From contig NZ_LMRG01000002.1 of assembly GCF_001425605.1 (NCBI RefSeq), positions 124,001 through 188,000 of the forward strand: a stretch of DNA of 64,000 bases. The letters run 5' to 3'. The notes under the pieces were generated by a model, which was not told the DNA's origin, did not search any database, and was given only the letters and a program-made list of their open reading frames with translations. The translations under genes were made by a program, and so were the position numbers. Shown one piece after another: positions 18,590-27,146 of the stretch (its first letter is position 1; every line of letters starts with the position of its first letter). Source of the stretch: Rhizobium sp. Leaf453. GTDB taxonomy: Bacteria > Pseudomonadota > Alphaproteobacteria > Rhizobiales > Rhizobiaceae.

Positions 18590-19497
18590 ACGCCATCGAG
18601 TTCATTCTCGCCGGCATGCTGGCGGCCGCCACGCCTTTCCTGCTTGCAGCCCTTGGCGAAATGGTGACGGAGCGCGCCGGCGTGCTCAATCTCGGTGTCG
18701 AGGGGCTGATGGCGCTCGGTGCCGTCATCGCCTTCATCGTCGTCTATCACGGCGGCGGGCACTTCCTTGCCTTCATCGCCGCCGGCCTCAGCGCCACCCT
18801 GCTCTCCCTCGTCTTCGCCTTCGTCGCGCTGGGCTTCCGTGCCAATCAGGTGGCGACCGGCCTTGCCATCGGAATTCTTGGACAGGGCCTGTCTGCTTTG
18901 TTCGGCAAGACCTATGAGAGCCTGACGGTGAAGGGCCTGCCGAAGATCGCCATTCCCGGGCTCTCGGACATCCCCGTCATCGGTGGCCTGTTCGAGCAGG
19001 ATATCGTCGTTTGGCTGTCGCTTCTCGCCACGCTCGCCATATGGGCCACCTTCGCCTTCACCAAGACCGGCCTCGTCATCCGCGCCGTCGGCGAAAACCC
19101 GAAGGCGGCGCATGCGATCGGTTATCCGGTCATCACTGTCCGCGTCGCGGCCATCGCCTTCGGCGGCATGATGGCGGGTTTTGCCGGCGCCTATGCCTCG
19201 GTCATCTACACCCCCCTCTGGGCCGACGGCATGATCGCCGGCCGCGGCTGGATCGCGATTGCGCTGGTGGTGTTCGGCACATGGCTGACCGGCCGCATCT
19301 TTCTTGGCGCCTGCCTGTTCGGTGCGGTATCGCTGATGAGCCTTGCCGCCCAGGCAACCGGCCTCGACCTACCCTCGCAGCTCCTGTCGAGCCTGCCCTA
19401 TATCGTTACCATCATCGTGCTCGGTATCATCTCCGCCGACCGCCGCCTGTTGAAACTCAACGGCGTCGCTTCTCTGGGCGAGCCGTTCGAGCGATAG
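18586..19497 (+). CDS. Nucleoside-type ABC permease 2 (YufQ-like)
   Basis: A 303-residue membrane protein with about eight hydrophobic segments. Family markers are ERAGVLNLGVEGLMALGAVIAF near the N-terminus and RAVGENPKAAHAIGYPV in the cytoplasmic loop that contacts the ATPase. Four-base overlap with permease 1. It is the last gene of the Rieske/purine operon, with no clear T-tracted terminator after it. Confidence 0.93.
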   Translation: MNAIEFILAGMLAAATPFLLAALGEMVTERAGVLNLGVEGLMALGAVIAFIVVYHGGGHFLAFIAAGLSATLLSLVFAFVALGFRANQVATGLAIGILGQGLSALFGKTYESLTVKGLPKIAIPGLSDIPVIGGLFEQDIVVWLSLLATLAIWATFAFTKTGLVIRAVGENPKAAHAIGYPVITVRVAAIAFGGMMAGFAGAYASVIYTPLWADGMIAGRGWIAIALVVFGTWLTGRIFLGACLFGAVSLMSLAAQATGLDLPSQLLSSLPYIVTIIVLGIISADRRLLKLNGVASLGEPFER

Positions 19498-19769
19498 CGC
19501 TGCCCCCTTAGCATATATTTCCCTTCCCTGTCGCTGAAGCCGATGGACAAAGGACGGCCGGTCGACGCCTGCCATTTGCTGCCTCATCCGACTCTTCATT
19601 CCAATCGGATTGCTCGTGCATGCCCGGAGTCGCCTTCCGGGACGAGGGCTTCCGCGGCCATGCCTATTCGAAGCTTAATCGTCTCATGATGTTGACAACA
19701 TGAAATTTCACCTCATATATGAAGGATAAATTCAAATAAGAATTTTTGAAAGTGTTGCGGGAGGATAGA
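19498..19769 (+). promoter_or_regulatory. Intergenic region with promoter and IclR-type operator candidate for the CoA-transferase operon
   Basis: 272 bases. A TTGACA (19692-19697), 18-base spacer, TATATG (19716-19721) promoter is followed by ATTCAAATAAGAAT at 19730-19743. This sequence recurs with one change upstream of the lactonase gene. TCATATATGA at 19714-19723 overlaps the -10 box and resembles the same operator half-site. A 6-bp hairpin (CCCGGA/TCCGGG, 19623-19641) without a T-tract may mark the end of the upstream operon. No gene was seen. Confidence 0.55.
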
Positions 19770-20927
19770 ATGCAGGATGAGGATGGGCTGCTGAGCGGCT
19801 TGACCGTGATCGACTTGAGTCAGTTTCTGTCCGGCCCCTATTGTTCGCTGCGCCTGCTCGATCTCGGTGCGCGGGTCATCAAGATCGAAAGGCCCGATGG
19901 CGGCGACCTCTCCCGGCGGCTCTATCTCAGTGATACGGAAGTCGGTGGCGACTCCACCCTTTTTCACGCGATCAACCGCGGCAAGGAGAGCCTCGGGATC
20001 GACCTCAAGAAGGCCGAGGATCTCGCCTTTCTCCGCACGCTGATCGGCAAGGCGGATGTCGTCATCCAGAATTTCCGGCCCGGCGTCATTGAGCGCCTCG
20101 GCCTCGACTATGAAGCCGTGAAGACCATCAATCCCGGCATCGTCTACGCCTCGATCAGCGGTTATGGCGAGGAAGGGCCATGGGTCATGCGTCCCGGCCA
20201 GGACCTGCTGGCGCAGGCGCGCTCTGGCCTGATGTGGCTGAACGGCGATGAGCAGCAGGGACCGGTCCCCTTCGGTCTCGCCGTTGCCGACATGCTGGCG
20301 GGCGCCAATACCTGTCAGGGGATTCTCGCCGCGCTGGTTCGCCGGGGCATTTCCGGCAAGGGTGCCCATATCCAGACGAGCCTTCTCGAAAGCCTGGTCG
20401 ATTTCCAGTTCGAAGTGCTGACGACGCATCTGAACGATGGCGGCCGCAAGCCGAAGCGTTCAGGCTTCCGCAGCGCCCATGCCTATCTGTCCGCTCCCTA
20501 TGGGGTCTATCCCGCCAAGGACGGTTATCTCGCCATCGCCATGACGCCGATCGGCCGGCTTCAGGATCTGCTCGACATCAAAACGCTCTCTCCCTACCGC
20601 GATGACAGCAGGGCATGGTTCACCCACCGCGATGAGATCAAGGCGATCATCGCGGATCGCATCGCGACCGCGACGGTCGATCATTGGCTTTCCATCCTGG
20701 AGCCCGCCGATATCTGGTGTTCCAAGGTGCTGGAATGGCCGGACCTGCTTCAGAGCGAAGGATTCCGCATTCTCGACATGCTGCAAACCGTCACCCGCGA
20801 GGACGATGTCTCGATCGGCACGACCCGCTGCCCCGTGCGCGTCAACGGCAAGCGCCCGGCAGGCGGAAGGGCGGCGCCGCGCATCGGAGAACACACGGAT
20901 CGCATTCGCGCGGAGTTTGCCCAATGA
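19770..20927 (+). CDS. CaiB/BaiF family (class III) CoA transferase
   Basis: A 385-residue protein with the class III CoA-transferase layout: GLTVIDLSQFLSGPYCSLRLLDLGARVIKIERPDGGD at the N-terminus, RGKESLGIDLKK, ADVVIQNFRPGVIERLGLDYE and SISGYGEEGPW, then GQDLLAQARSGLM. These enzymes move CoA between carboxylic acids. ATG 19770 is preceded by GGGAGGA, so it is preferred over a TTG 24 bases upstream. The position, sharing an operator motif with a fucose-type locus, is unexpected because that pathway needs no CoA ester. Its acid substrate is unknown. Confidence 0.9.
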   Translation: MQDEDGLLSGLTVIDLSQFLSGPYCSLRLLDLGARVIKIERPDGGDLSRRLYLSDTEVGGDSTLFHAINRGKESLGIDLKKAEDLAFLRTLIGKADVVIQNFRPGVIERLGLDYEAVKTINPGIVYASISGYGEEGPWVMRPGQDLLAQARSGLMWLNGDEQQGPVPFGLAVADMLAGANTCQGILAALVRRGISGKGAHIQTSLLESLVDFQFEVLTTHLNDGGRKPKRSGFRSAHAYLSAPYGVYPAKDGYLAIAMTPIGRLQDLLDIKTLSPYRDDSRAWFTHRDEIKAIIADRIATATVDHWLSILEPADIWCSKVLEWPDLLQSEGFRILDMLQTVTREDDVSIGTTRCPVRVNGKRPAGGRAAPRIGEHTDRIRAEFAQ

Positions 20928-22060
20928 GCAAGATCACCCTGAAAGGCATGACCTGGAGCCACCCCCGGGGCTATGACCCCATGGTTGCCTGTTCGCAGGA
21001 CTGGCTGGAGCGCACGGGGGTTTCGGTCGAATGGGACAAGCGCTCGCTGCAGGATTTCGAGAGTTTCCCGGTCGAGGAACTGGCGCGCAGTTATGACCTG
21101 ATCGTGATAGACCATCCGCATGTGGGGCAGATCACCGCCGAAAACTGCCTCGCACCGCTGGACGAACCCGCCCGCGCCGATGCGTTCACGGCCCTCGCGC
21201 AAGGGACGGTCGGCGCATCCTTCCCGAGCTACAACTGGCAGGGTCGCCAGTGGGCATTCCCGCTCGATGCGGCGACGCAGGTGCTGGCCTGGCGGCCAGA
21301 TCGGCTACCCTCGGCCCCGACCCGGTGGGACGATGTTCTGCAACTCGCCAGGAATGGCGAAGTGCTTCTGACATTGCGCCCGCCGCATTCGCTGATGTGC
21401 TTTTTCAGCCTATGCGGCAATCTCGGCCGTCCCTGCTCGGTCGATCGGGATCAACCTTTCGCGGATGCCGAGATCGGGGCTCAAGCCATCGAACTGATCC
21501 GTGAACTCGCCGCGCTGGTGGATCCAGCCTGCCTCGGCATGGATCCCATAGCGGTCTTCGACGTGATGGGCCGGGAAGGATCACCCTATACCGTATCGCC
21601 GCTGATCTACGGTTATGTCAGCTACTCGCTCGCCGGATTTCGCAGCAACCGCATCGCATTCTCCGACATGCCCGTCGCCGGTACCAACGGACCCACAGGC
21701 TCCGCGTTGGGCGGCACCGGCATCGCCGTCTCCGCCTTTTCCGCCAATCGCGACGCAGCCGTGGATTTCGCCTACTGGATCGCCAGCGGACCGGTGCAGG
21801 CGGACCGATATTGGCGCTCCGGCGGCCAGCCGGGCCATGCAGCAGGCTGGGAAGATGACGGGGCGAACGACGCCACGCTCGACTTCTACCGCGCAACGCG
21901 GAAGGCGCTGGAGGGAGGATGGCTGAGACCACGGCATGACGGCTACATGCCATTCCAAGAGGAAGCGTCCCAACGGATCAACCGGGCGGTGACCAGCCGT
22001 GAGCCGGCGGCACAGGCCATTGCCGACCTGAACGACCTCTTCCTGAAGAGCTTTCGCTAA
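20924..22060 (+). CDS. Solute-binding-protein homologue without signal peptide
   Basis: A 378-residue protein resembling family 1 extracellular solute-binding proteins (DLIVIDHPHVGQITAENCLAPLDE; QGRQWAFPLDAATQVLAWRPDRLP; GTGIAVSAFSANRDAAVDFAYWIASG). It begins MSKITLKGMTWSHPRGYD with no signal peptide or lipobox, and its ATG overlaps the CoA-transferase stop by 4 bases. No Met farther upstream in frame would give a hydrophobic leader without running deep into the transferase gene. It is probably cytoplasmic, perhaps a ligand sensor or binding partner of the transferase. It ends on a 4-base overlap with the convergent lactonase gene. Confidence 0.8.
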   Translation: MSKITLKGMTWSHPRGYDPMVACSQDWLERTGVSVEWDKRSLQDFESFPVEELARSYDLIVIDHPHVGQITAENCLAPLDEPARADAFTALAQGTVGASFPSYNWQGRQWAFPLDAATQVLAWRPDRLPSAPTRWDDVLQLARNGEVLLTLRPPHSLMCFFSLCGNLGRPCSVDRDQPFADAEIGAQAIELIRELAALVDPACLGMDPIAVFDVMGREGSPYTVSPLIYGYVSYSLAGFRSNRIAFSDMPVAGTNGPTGSALGGTGIAVSAFSANRDAAVDFAYWIASGPVQADRYWRSGGQPGHAAGWEDDGANDATLDFYRATRKALEGGWLRPRHDGYMPFQEEASQRINRAVTSREPAAQAIADLNDLFLKSFR

Positions 22061-22908
22061 CTTCCCTTGCCGATGTCCACCTTCCAGAGGCGCCGTGCGT
22101 TTTCGGACAGCACGCGCGCCTTGTCCTCCAGGCTCACCCCTGACAGGAGCGCATGCGTCGTCCCGATCCAGGTCGAGAGACCGCCGCCCAGCGTGCAAAC
22201 CGGCCAGTCGCTGCCCCAGACCATGCGCTCGAAGCCGAAGGCTTCTGCGACGCGGGCGAAATAAGGTTTCAGGACTTCCAGTGTCCAGTTGTCAGCGCCA
22301 TAGGCGGGAATACCGGAAAGCTTGACGGTGACATTCGGCCGGCGCGCAATTTCCGCCAGCGGCCCCTTCCAGACATCGAAGCCGCCGCCCTTGATATCCG
22401 GCACGCCGCAATGATCGAGGACGAAGGAAACATCGGGCGCGAGATCCGCCAGCGCGATCGCCTTGCCGATCTGGTGCGGCAGCACGCAGAGGTCAAAGTT
22501 GAGACCCGTCCCCGCCAGCCGCCGGATGTTCTCCCGGAAAGTTGCGCCCTCGGACAGGTCGTCTGGCATGACGTGAAGCACGCGGCGGAAACCGCGCACG
22601 AACGGCTCGGCGCGAACACGCTCGAGATAGGCCGGAAAGTCGGAAGCCTCGGGGCGGCAAGCGGCGATCGCGCCGACAAGCAGACTGCCCTCCTCCGCCG
22701 CCAGCGCGCGGATAGTCGTTGTCTCGCGCTCGATATCACTTTCGGCGACATCGACTTCCATGTGCAGCGACGCGGCAATGCCCAGCCGGCGGGCTTCCCG
22801 GGCGTAGAGATCATGGGTGAAATCGGCGTCGAGCGGCGGCACGGAGGCGAGCCACGGATAGGACAGCCGGTCCCGGTATATGAGATGCAGATGGGTATCG
22901 AAAATCAT
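22057..22908 (-). CDS. Amidohydrolase-2 family lactonase, probable L-fuconolactonase
   Basis: A 283-residue TIM-barrel hydrolase of the COG3618 type. It starts MIFDTHLHL (metal HxH-like motif, here DTHLHL), has SFVLDHCGVPDIK and ends RMVWGSDWPVCTLGGG (active-site GSDWP). This family includes L-fucono-1,5-lactonase and L-rhamnono-lactonase. The start at 22908 has a GGAGGAC ribosome-binding site; the reading frame extends upstream to 23070 but into the operator and IclR gene. With L-fuconate dehydratase downstream in the locus, L-fuconolactone to L-fuconate is the likely step. Confidence 0.85.
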   Translation of the reverse strand: MIFDTHLHLIYRDRLSYPWLASVPPLDADFTHDLYAREARRLGIAASLHMEVDVAESDIERETTTIRALAAEEGSLLVGAIAACRPEASDFPAYLERVRAEPFVRGFRRVLHVMPDDLSEGATFRENIRRLAGTGLNFDLCVLPHQIGKAIALADLAPDVSFVLDHCGVPDIKGGGFDVWKGPLAEIARRPNVTVKLSGIPAYGADNWTLEVLKPYFARVAEAFGFERMVWGSDWPVCTLGGGLSTWIGTTHALLSGVSLEDKARVLSENARRLWKVDIGKGS

Positions 22909-22956
22909 GAGCCGTCCTCCCGCGACGGAACGGACACTGGCACAGAAGAATTGCCT

Positions 22957-22970
22957 ATTCAAATACGAAT
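22957..22970. promoter_or_regulatory. IclR-type operator candidate upstream of the lactonase
   Basis: ATTCAAATACGAAT, 49 bases upstream of the lactonase start and just after the IclR gene's stop. It differs by one base from the site at 19730-19743. The ATTC...GAAT ends form an inverted repeat. Confidence 0.5.
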
Positions 22971-22975
22971 TTAAT

Positions 22976-23764
22976 TCATTCGCCGGCGTTGAAACCAGCT
23001 CCCGCCATCTCTGAAAGGCCGCGTGTCGTTTCGCTGAGCAGATGGATCGTCGTGGAGATATCGGGGGCAAGCGGCGCGTTGATCAGCGTGATATAGGGGA
23101 CAGTGAGCGCGGCGATGGCCGTGCCATCCGCCCCCAGGACCGGCGCGGACAAGTTGATGACACCGGCCGTCTGGGCGCTCGGCATCATCTCATATCCGCG
23201 CGAGCGGATGAGATCGAGCCGCGCCAGAAACTCCGACGTCACACGGGCATCTTCGCCACTGCTGCCGATGTTCTCGGCGATCATCCGCTCGCGCTCGGCC
23301 GGCGAACGGAAGGCCAGCAGCACATGGCCCGACCCCGTGTCGAAAAGGCTGATACGCGAGCCGACACGGATCGAAATCCCCCAGTAACCCGGCGCTTCCT
23401 GCTGGGCGATGACCACCGGATTGCCACGGTCGAAAACCACGAGCTGATTCGCCTGCCGGGACGATTCGGCGAGTTCGCGCATGAGCGGCACGGCGAAGGA
23501 TACGAGCCGGCGCACGGGCGCATGGAGTTGCGCGAGACCGAACAGCTTGAGCGTCAGGGAAAACCGGTCTCCATCGATGCGCGTGACATAACCGCGCCGC
23601 ACTAGCCGATCCAGCATCCGGTAGAATTCGTTCGGGCTTCGGTCTAGGCGCTTGGCGATTTCCGCCTGCGTCAAACCACCATCGACGGCGGCGAGCAGCT
23701 CGAGAATGTCGAGGCCCTTGTCGAGGGCGGGTGCCCTGTAGCGATCACTTTCGTCTTCAGACAC
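22976..23764 (-). CDS. IclR-family transcriptional regulator of the fucose-type locus
   Basis: A 262-residue protein with the IclR plan. The N-terminal winged HTH covers about 13-75 (ALDKGLDILELLAAVDGGLTQAEIAKRLDRSPNEFYRMLDRLVRRGYV). The C-terminal GAF-like effector domain includes IRVGSRISLFDTGSGHVLLAF, IRSRGYEMMPSAQTAGVINLSAPV and AALTVPY. It lies between the lactonase gene and the divergent sugar importer operon, so it probably controls both. Operator-like sequences are found at all three promoters around it and at the CoA-transferase promoter. The effector is presumably a fucose-pathway intermediate (inference). Confidence 0.93.
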   Translation of the reverse strand: MSEDESDRYRAPALDKGLDILELLAAVDGGLTQAEIAKRLDRSPNEFYRMLDRLVRRGYVTRIDGDRFSLTLKLFGLAQLHAPVRRLVSFAVPLMRELAESSRQANQLVVFDRGNPVVIAQQEAPGYWGISIRVGSRISLFDTGSGHVLLAFRSPAERERMIAENIGSSGEDARVTSEFLARLDLIRSRGYEMMPSAQTAGVINLSAPVLGADGTAIAALTVPYITLINAPLAPDISTTIHLLSETTRGLSEMAGAGFNAGE

Positions 23765-23925
23765 CGGCCCACCTCTCCTGTGAATAGATTAATTCATATA
23801 CGCAGGAATTTGGCCTGACAATCTGGAAATGTCAGTTTCCTCTTGACGATGCATGAATAAATAGTTTGTATATGAATGAAGTTCTCATTGGTGAGGGCTG
23901 GCTTAGGCCAAATTGGGAGGAGAAG
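23765..23925. promoter_or_regulatory. Divergent promoter region (IclR gene / sugar importer) with inverted operator candidates
   Basis: 161 bases. ATTCATATAC at 23792-23801 and its exact reverse complement GTATATGAAT at 23868-23877 flank the region. The first is continued by GCAGGAAT, giving an ATTC...GAAT arrangement. A plus-strand promoter TTGACG (23843-23848), 17-base spacer, TTGTAT (23866-23871) overlaps the second site, consistent with repression of the importer operon. Confidence 0.55.
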
Positions 23926-25242
23926 ATGTCGAAATTTCTAGCAGGGGTCGCGGCTGTCGCCGTGATGTGCGCATGGTCTGGGTCCGCTATCGCTGCGGAT
24001 CTGCCGGGAAAATTCGAAGGCGTAACCATCGATGCAAAGCTCATCGGTGGACAGCAGTATGAAGCGCTTTACGCGCGCATCGCCGAGTGGGAAAAGGCGA
24101 CCGGCGCGAAAGTGAACGTTCTCTCGAAGAAGAACCACTTCGAGCTGGACAAGGAAATCAAATCGGATATCGCGACCGGCAACATCACCTGGTGCGTCGG
24201 CTCGAACCATTCGTCGTTCGCACCGCAGTATCCGGATATCTACACGGATCTGAACGCGCTCTTGCCGAAGGAAGAGATTGCCGCCTTCGTGCCGGCCAAC
24301 ATTTCGTCCTCGACGCTTGGCGGCAAGCTGGTAATGCTGCCGCGCGCGCAGTTCGACGTGTCGGCGCTCTATTACCAGAAGAGCCTCTACCAGGACGAAG
24401 CCAAGAAGGCGGCGTTCAAGGAAAAGTACGGCTACGAGCTGACGCCGCCGGATACCTGGCAGCAGGTCACGGACCAGGCGACCTTCTTCTCCAGCCCGCC
24501 TGATTTCTACGGCACGCAGTATGCCGGCAAGGAAGAGGCCATCAACGGCCGCTTCTACGAAATGGTCGTGGCCGAGGGCGGCGAATATCTCAACGCCGAC
24601 GGCAAGCCCGCCTTCAATTCCGAAGCTGGCGTTCGCGCACTCGACTGGTTCGTCAATCTCTACAAGGCAAAGGCCGTTCCGGCCGGCACCACGAACTATC
24701 TGTGGGACGATCTCGGACAAGGCTTTGCGTCCGGCACCATCGCGGTCAATCTCGATTGGCCTGGCTGGGCGAGCTTCTTCAACGATCCGAAGTCGTCCAA
24801 GGTCGCTGGCAATGTCGGCGTGAAGGTGCAGCCGGCCGGTTCGTCCGGCAAGCGCACGGGCTGGTCGGGCCACCACGGCTTCTCGGTCACGGAAAGCTGC
24901 GCCAACAAGGAAGCGGCCGCTTCGCTGGTCTGGTTCCTCACCAACGAGGACAGCCAGAAGCTTGAATCCTCCGCCGGCCCGCTGCCGACACGCACGGCCG
25001 TCTGGGATTACAACATCAAGCAGGCCGAGAGCGACCCGTACAAGAAGGAAGTCCTGAGCGCGTTCCAGGAAGCTGCGAAGCATGCCTTCGCCGTTCCGCA
25101 GACGCCGTCCTGGATCGAAATCTCCAACGCCGTCTATCCGGAGCTTCAGGCCGCCATCCTAGGCGACAAGACGTCGAAGGAAGCCCTGGATACCGCCGCC
25201 CAGAAGGCCACGCAGATCCTCGAGGACGCCGGCGCTCTCTAA
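23926..25242 (+). CDS. Sugar ABC transporter substrate-binding protein (family 1)
   Basis: A 438-residue periplasmic binding protein. Signal peptide MSKFLAGVAAVAVMCAWSGS...IAADLPG (cleavage near residue 24), start chosen at ATG 23926 with GGGAGGAG just upstream. Family 1 markers are VTIDAKLIGGQQYEALYARIAEWEKATGAKVNV and FSVTESCANKEAAASLVWFLTNEDSQKL. It is the first gene of a complete importer (two permeases, MalK-type ATPase) leading into the deoxy-sugar enzymes, so L-fucose or a related sugar is the probable ligand. The IclR site overlapping its promoter indicates induction by the pathway. Confidence 0.92.
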   Translation: MSKFLAGVAAVAVMCAWSGSAIAADLPGKFEGVTIDAKLIGGQQYEALYARIAEWEKATGAKVNVLSKKNHFELDKEIKSDIATGNITWCVGSNHSSFAPQYPDIYTDLNALLPKEEIAAFVPANISSSTLGGKLVMLPRAQFDVSALYYQKSLYQDEAKKAAFKEKYGYELTPPDTWQQVTDQATFFSSPPDFYGTQYAGKEEAINGRFYEMVVAEGGEYLNADGKPAFNSEAGVRALDWFVNLYKAKAVPAGTTNYLWDDLGQGFASGTIAVNLDWPGWASFFNDPKSSKVAGNVGVKVQPAGSSGKRTGWSGHHGFSVTESCANKEAAASLVWFLTNEDSQKLESSAGPLPTRTAVWDYNIKQAESDPYKKEVLSAFQEAAKHAFAVPQTPSWIEISNAVYPELQAAILGDKTSKEALDTAAQKATQILEDAGAL

Positions 25243-25366
25243 GCGCATCTTGTGGCGCCGCATCGCGGCGCCACTTGCCACCCCTAATGACATTTCGGAA
25301 AACTGGAACGCCGCCGATTTCGGCAGGCGGGTTTTCCTTGCATTCGTAAAGACAGGAGAAGCCGAT

Positions 25367-26263
25367 ATGAAAGGCTGGAGGCCACCGGCACCGTTTCTGC
25401 TTCTGCTGCCCGCCATTCTGGTGCTCGCAGCCGTTGTTATCATTCCGCTGATCCTGTCGCTCTATTCGAGCTTCACGCCGTTCCGGCTGACACAGCCGGC
25501 GTCGCTTTTCACGTTGATCGGCTTCCGCAACTATGTGCGCATCCTGACCGATATCGAGTTCTGGACGGCGTTCGGCCGCACCGTGCTGCTGCTCACCGTC
25601 GCGCTCAATGTCGAAATGCTGCTCGGCCTTGGCCTTGCCATGCTGGTCGAGAAGGCGACGCGCGGCCAAAGGCTGCTGCGCACCATCATGATGTTTCCGA
25701 TGATGTTTTCGCCGATCCTCGTCGGCTTCCAGTTCAAGTTCATATTCAACGACAATATCGGTCTCGTGAACAATGCGCTGCAGTCGCTCGGTCTGACCGA
25801 TCAGGCGATCCCGTGGCTGATCGACGGGTCGCTTGCCTTCTTTGCGATCCTCGTCGCTGAAATCTGGTCGTCCACCTCGGTCTTCGCCATCCTCATCCTG
25901 GCCGGCCTGCTTGCCATGCCGAAGGAGCCGATCGAGGCGGCGCGCGTCGATGGCTGCACCCCCTGGCAGACATTCCGCTATGTTACCTGGCCCTTCATCA
26001 TGCCCTTTGCCTACATCGCCATGACAATCCGCTCTCTCGACGTCGCCCGCGCCTATGACATCGTGAAGATCATGACCGATGGCGGCCCGGCCAAGCGCAC
26101 CGAACTGCTCTGGACGCTCGTCTCGCGCACGGCTTACGCCGATGCCCGCATGGGCCTTGCAAATGCCATGGCCTATGTCGCGATCCTGCTCTCCATCCTC
26201 TTCACCGTCTATTTCTACCGCAAGCTTGCGGCGGCGCGGACCCAGATTGCGGCCGAATGGTAG
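25367..26263 (+). CDS. Sugar ABC permease 1 (MalF/UgpA type)
   Basis: A 298-residue protein with about six membrane segments (RPPAPFLLLLPAILVLAAVVIIPLILSLYSSF at the N-terminus). The EAA loop EPIEAARVDGCTPWQTFRYVTWPFIMP contacts the ATPase. ATG 25367 follows AGGAGAA; the upstream 124-base gap after the binding-protein gene has no other gene. It works with the following permease. Confidence 0.93.
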   Translation: MKGWRPPAPFLLLLPAILVLAAVVIIPLILSLYSSFTPFRLTQPASLFTLIGFRNYVRILTDIEFWTAFGRTVLLLTVALNVEMLLGLGLAMLVEKATRGQRLLRTIMMFPMMFSPILVGFQFKFIFNDNIGLVNNALQSLGLTDQAIPWLIDGSLAFFAILVAEIWSSTSVFAILILAGLLAMPKEPIEAARVDGCTPWQTFRYVTWPFIMPFAYIAMTIRSLDVARAYDIVKIMTDGGPAKRTELLWTLVSRTAYADARMGLANAMAYVAILLSILFTVYFYRKLAAARTQIAAEW

Positions 26264-26276
26264 GAGGAGTGGTCAG

Positions 26277-27143
26277 ATGAACGAAAACGCAAAAGCCCGT
26301 ATCAACGGCATCCTTCTCTCCACCGCCCACAAGATCGGCCTGTTCCTGGCGATGACCGTCATCTGCCTGCCCGGCCTGTGGATCGTGCTCGCCTCCTTCC
26401 GTCCGACAGTCGAGATCATGGCAAAGCCGCCGGTCTGGATACCGCAGGACCTGTCCTTCGATGCCTATATCGCGATGTTCTCCGGCGTCGGACAAGGGGG
26501 CATCCCGATCATCGAATATTTCCGCAATTCGCTGATCATCTCCGTCACCTCGACGGCGATCGCGCTCGCCATCGGCATGGCTGGCGGCTATGCCTTCGCG
26601 CGCTTCCGCTTCAAGGCGAAGTCGTCGATCTTCCTTGGTTTGATGCTGACGCGCACCGTGCCCGGCATCGCGCTGTCGCTGCCTTTGTTCTTCGTCTATT
26701 CGAAGCTCGGCATCATCGACACGCATTTCGGCCTGATTACCGCCTATGTCGCGCTCAACGTGCCCTTCACGATCTGGCTGATCGACGGTTTCTTCCGGCA
26801 GGTGCCGAAGGACCTCGCCGAGGCCGCGCAAATCGATGGATGCACCCGCTGGCAGGCCTTCTGGCAGGTGGAGTTTCCGCTCGCCGGCCCCGGCATCGCA
26901 TCGGCCGGCATCTTCGCCTTCCTCACCTCGTGGAACGAATTCGCGCTCGCCTCGCAGCTCACCCGTTCCGTCAACTCAAAGACCCTGCCGGTCGGCCTGC
27001 TCGACTATACGTCGGAGTTCACCATCGACTGGCGCGGCATGTGTGCGCTGGCGGTGATCATGATCATTCCGGCCCTCGTCCTCACCTTCATCGTGCAGAA
27101 GCATCTCGTTTCCGGCCTCACCTCCGGCGCAGTCAAAGGATAA
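26277..27143 (+). CDS. Sugar ABC permease 2 (MalG/UgpE type)
   Basis: A 288-residue permease with about six membrane segments (GLFLAMTVICLPGLWIVLASFRPTVEIM at the N-terminus). EAA loop DLAEAAQIDGCTRWQAFWQVEFPLAGP. ATG 26277 has TAGGAGGAG upstream and lies 13 bases after permease 1, four bases before the sugar ATPase gene. Confidence 0.93.
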   Translation: MNENAKARINGILLSTAHKIGLFLAMTVICLPGLWIVLASFRPTVEIMAKPPVWIPQDLSFDAYIAMFSGVGQGGIPIIEYFRNSLIISVTSTAIALAIGMAGGYAFARFRFKAKSSIFLGLMLTRTVPGIALSLPLFFVYSKLGIIDTHFGLITAYVALNVPFTIWLIDGFFRQVPKDLAEAAQIDGCTRWQAFWQVEFPLAGPGIASAGIFAFLTSWNEFALASQLTRSVNSKTLPVGLLDYTSEFTIDWRGMCALAVIMIIPALVLTFIVQKHLVSGLTSGAVKG

Positions 27144-27146
27144 TCC

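Noticed and set aside
19623-19641. Intrinsic terminator after the purine importer operon
   Set aside because: The 6-bp stem has no T-tract and lies over 120 bases from the last stop codon.
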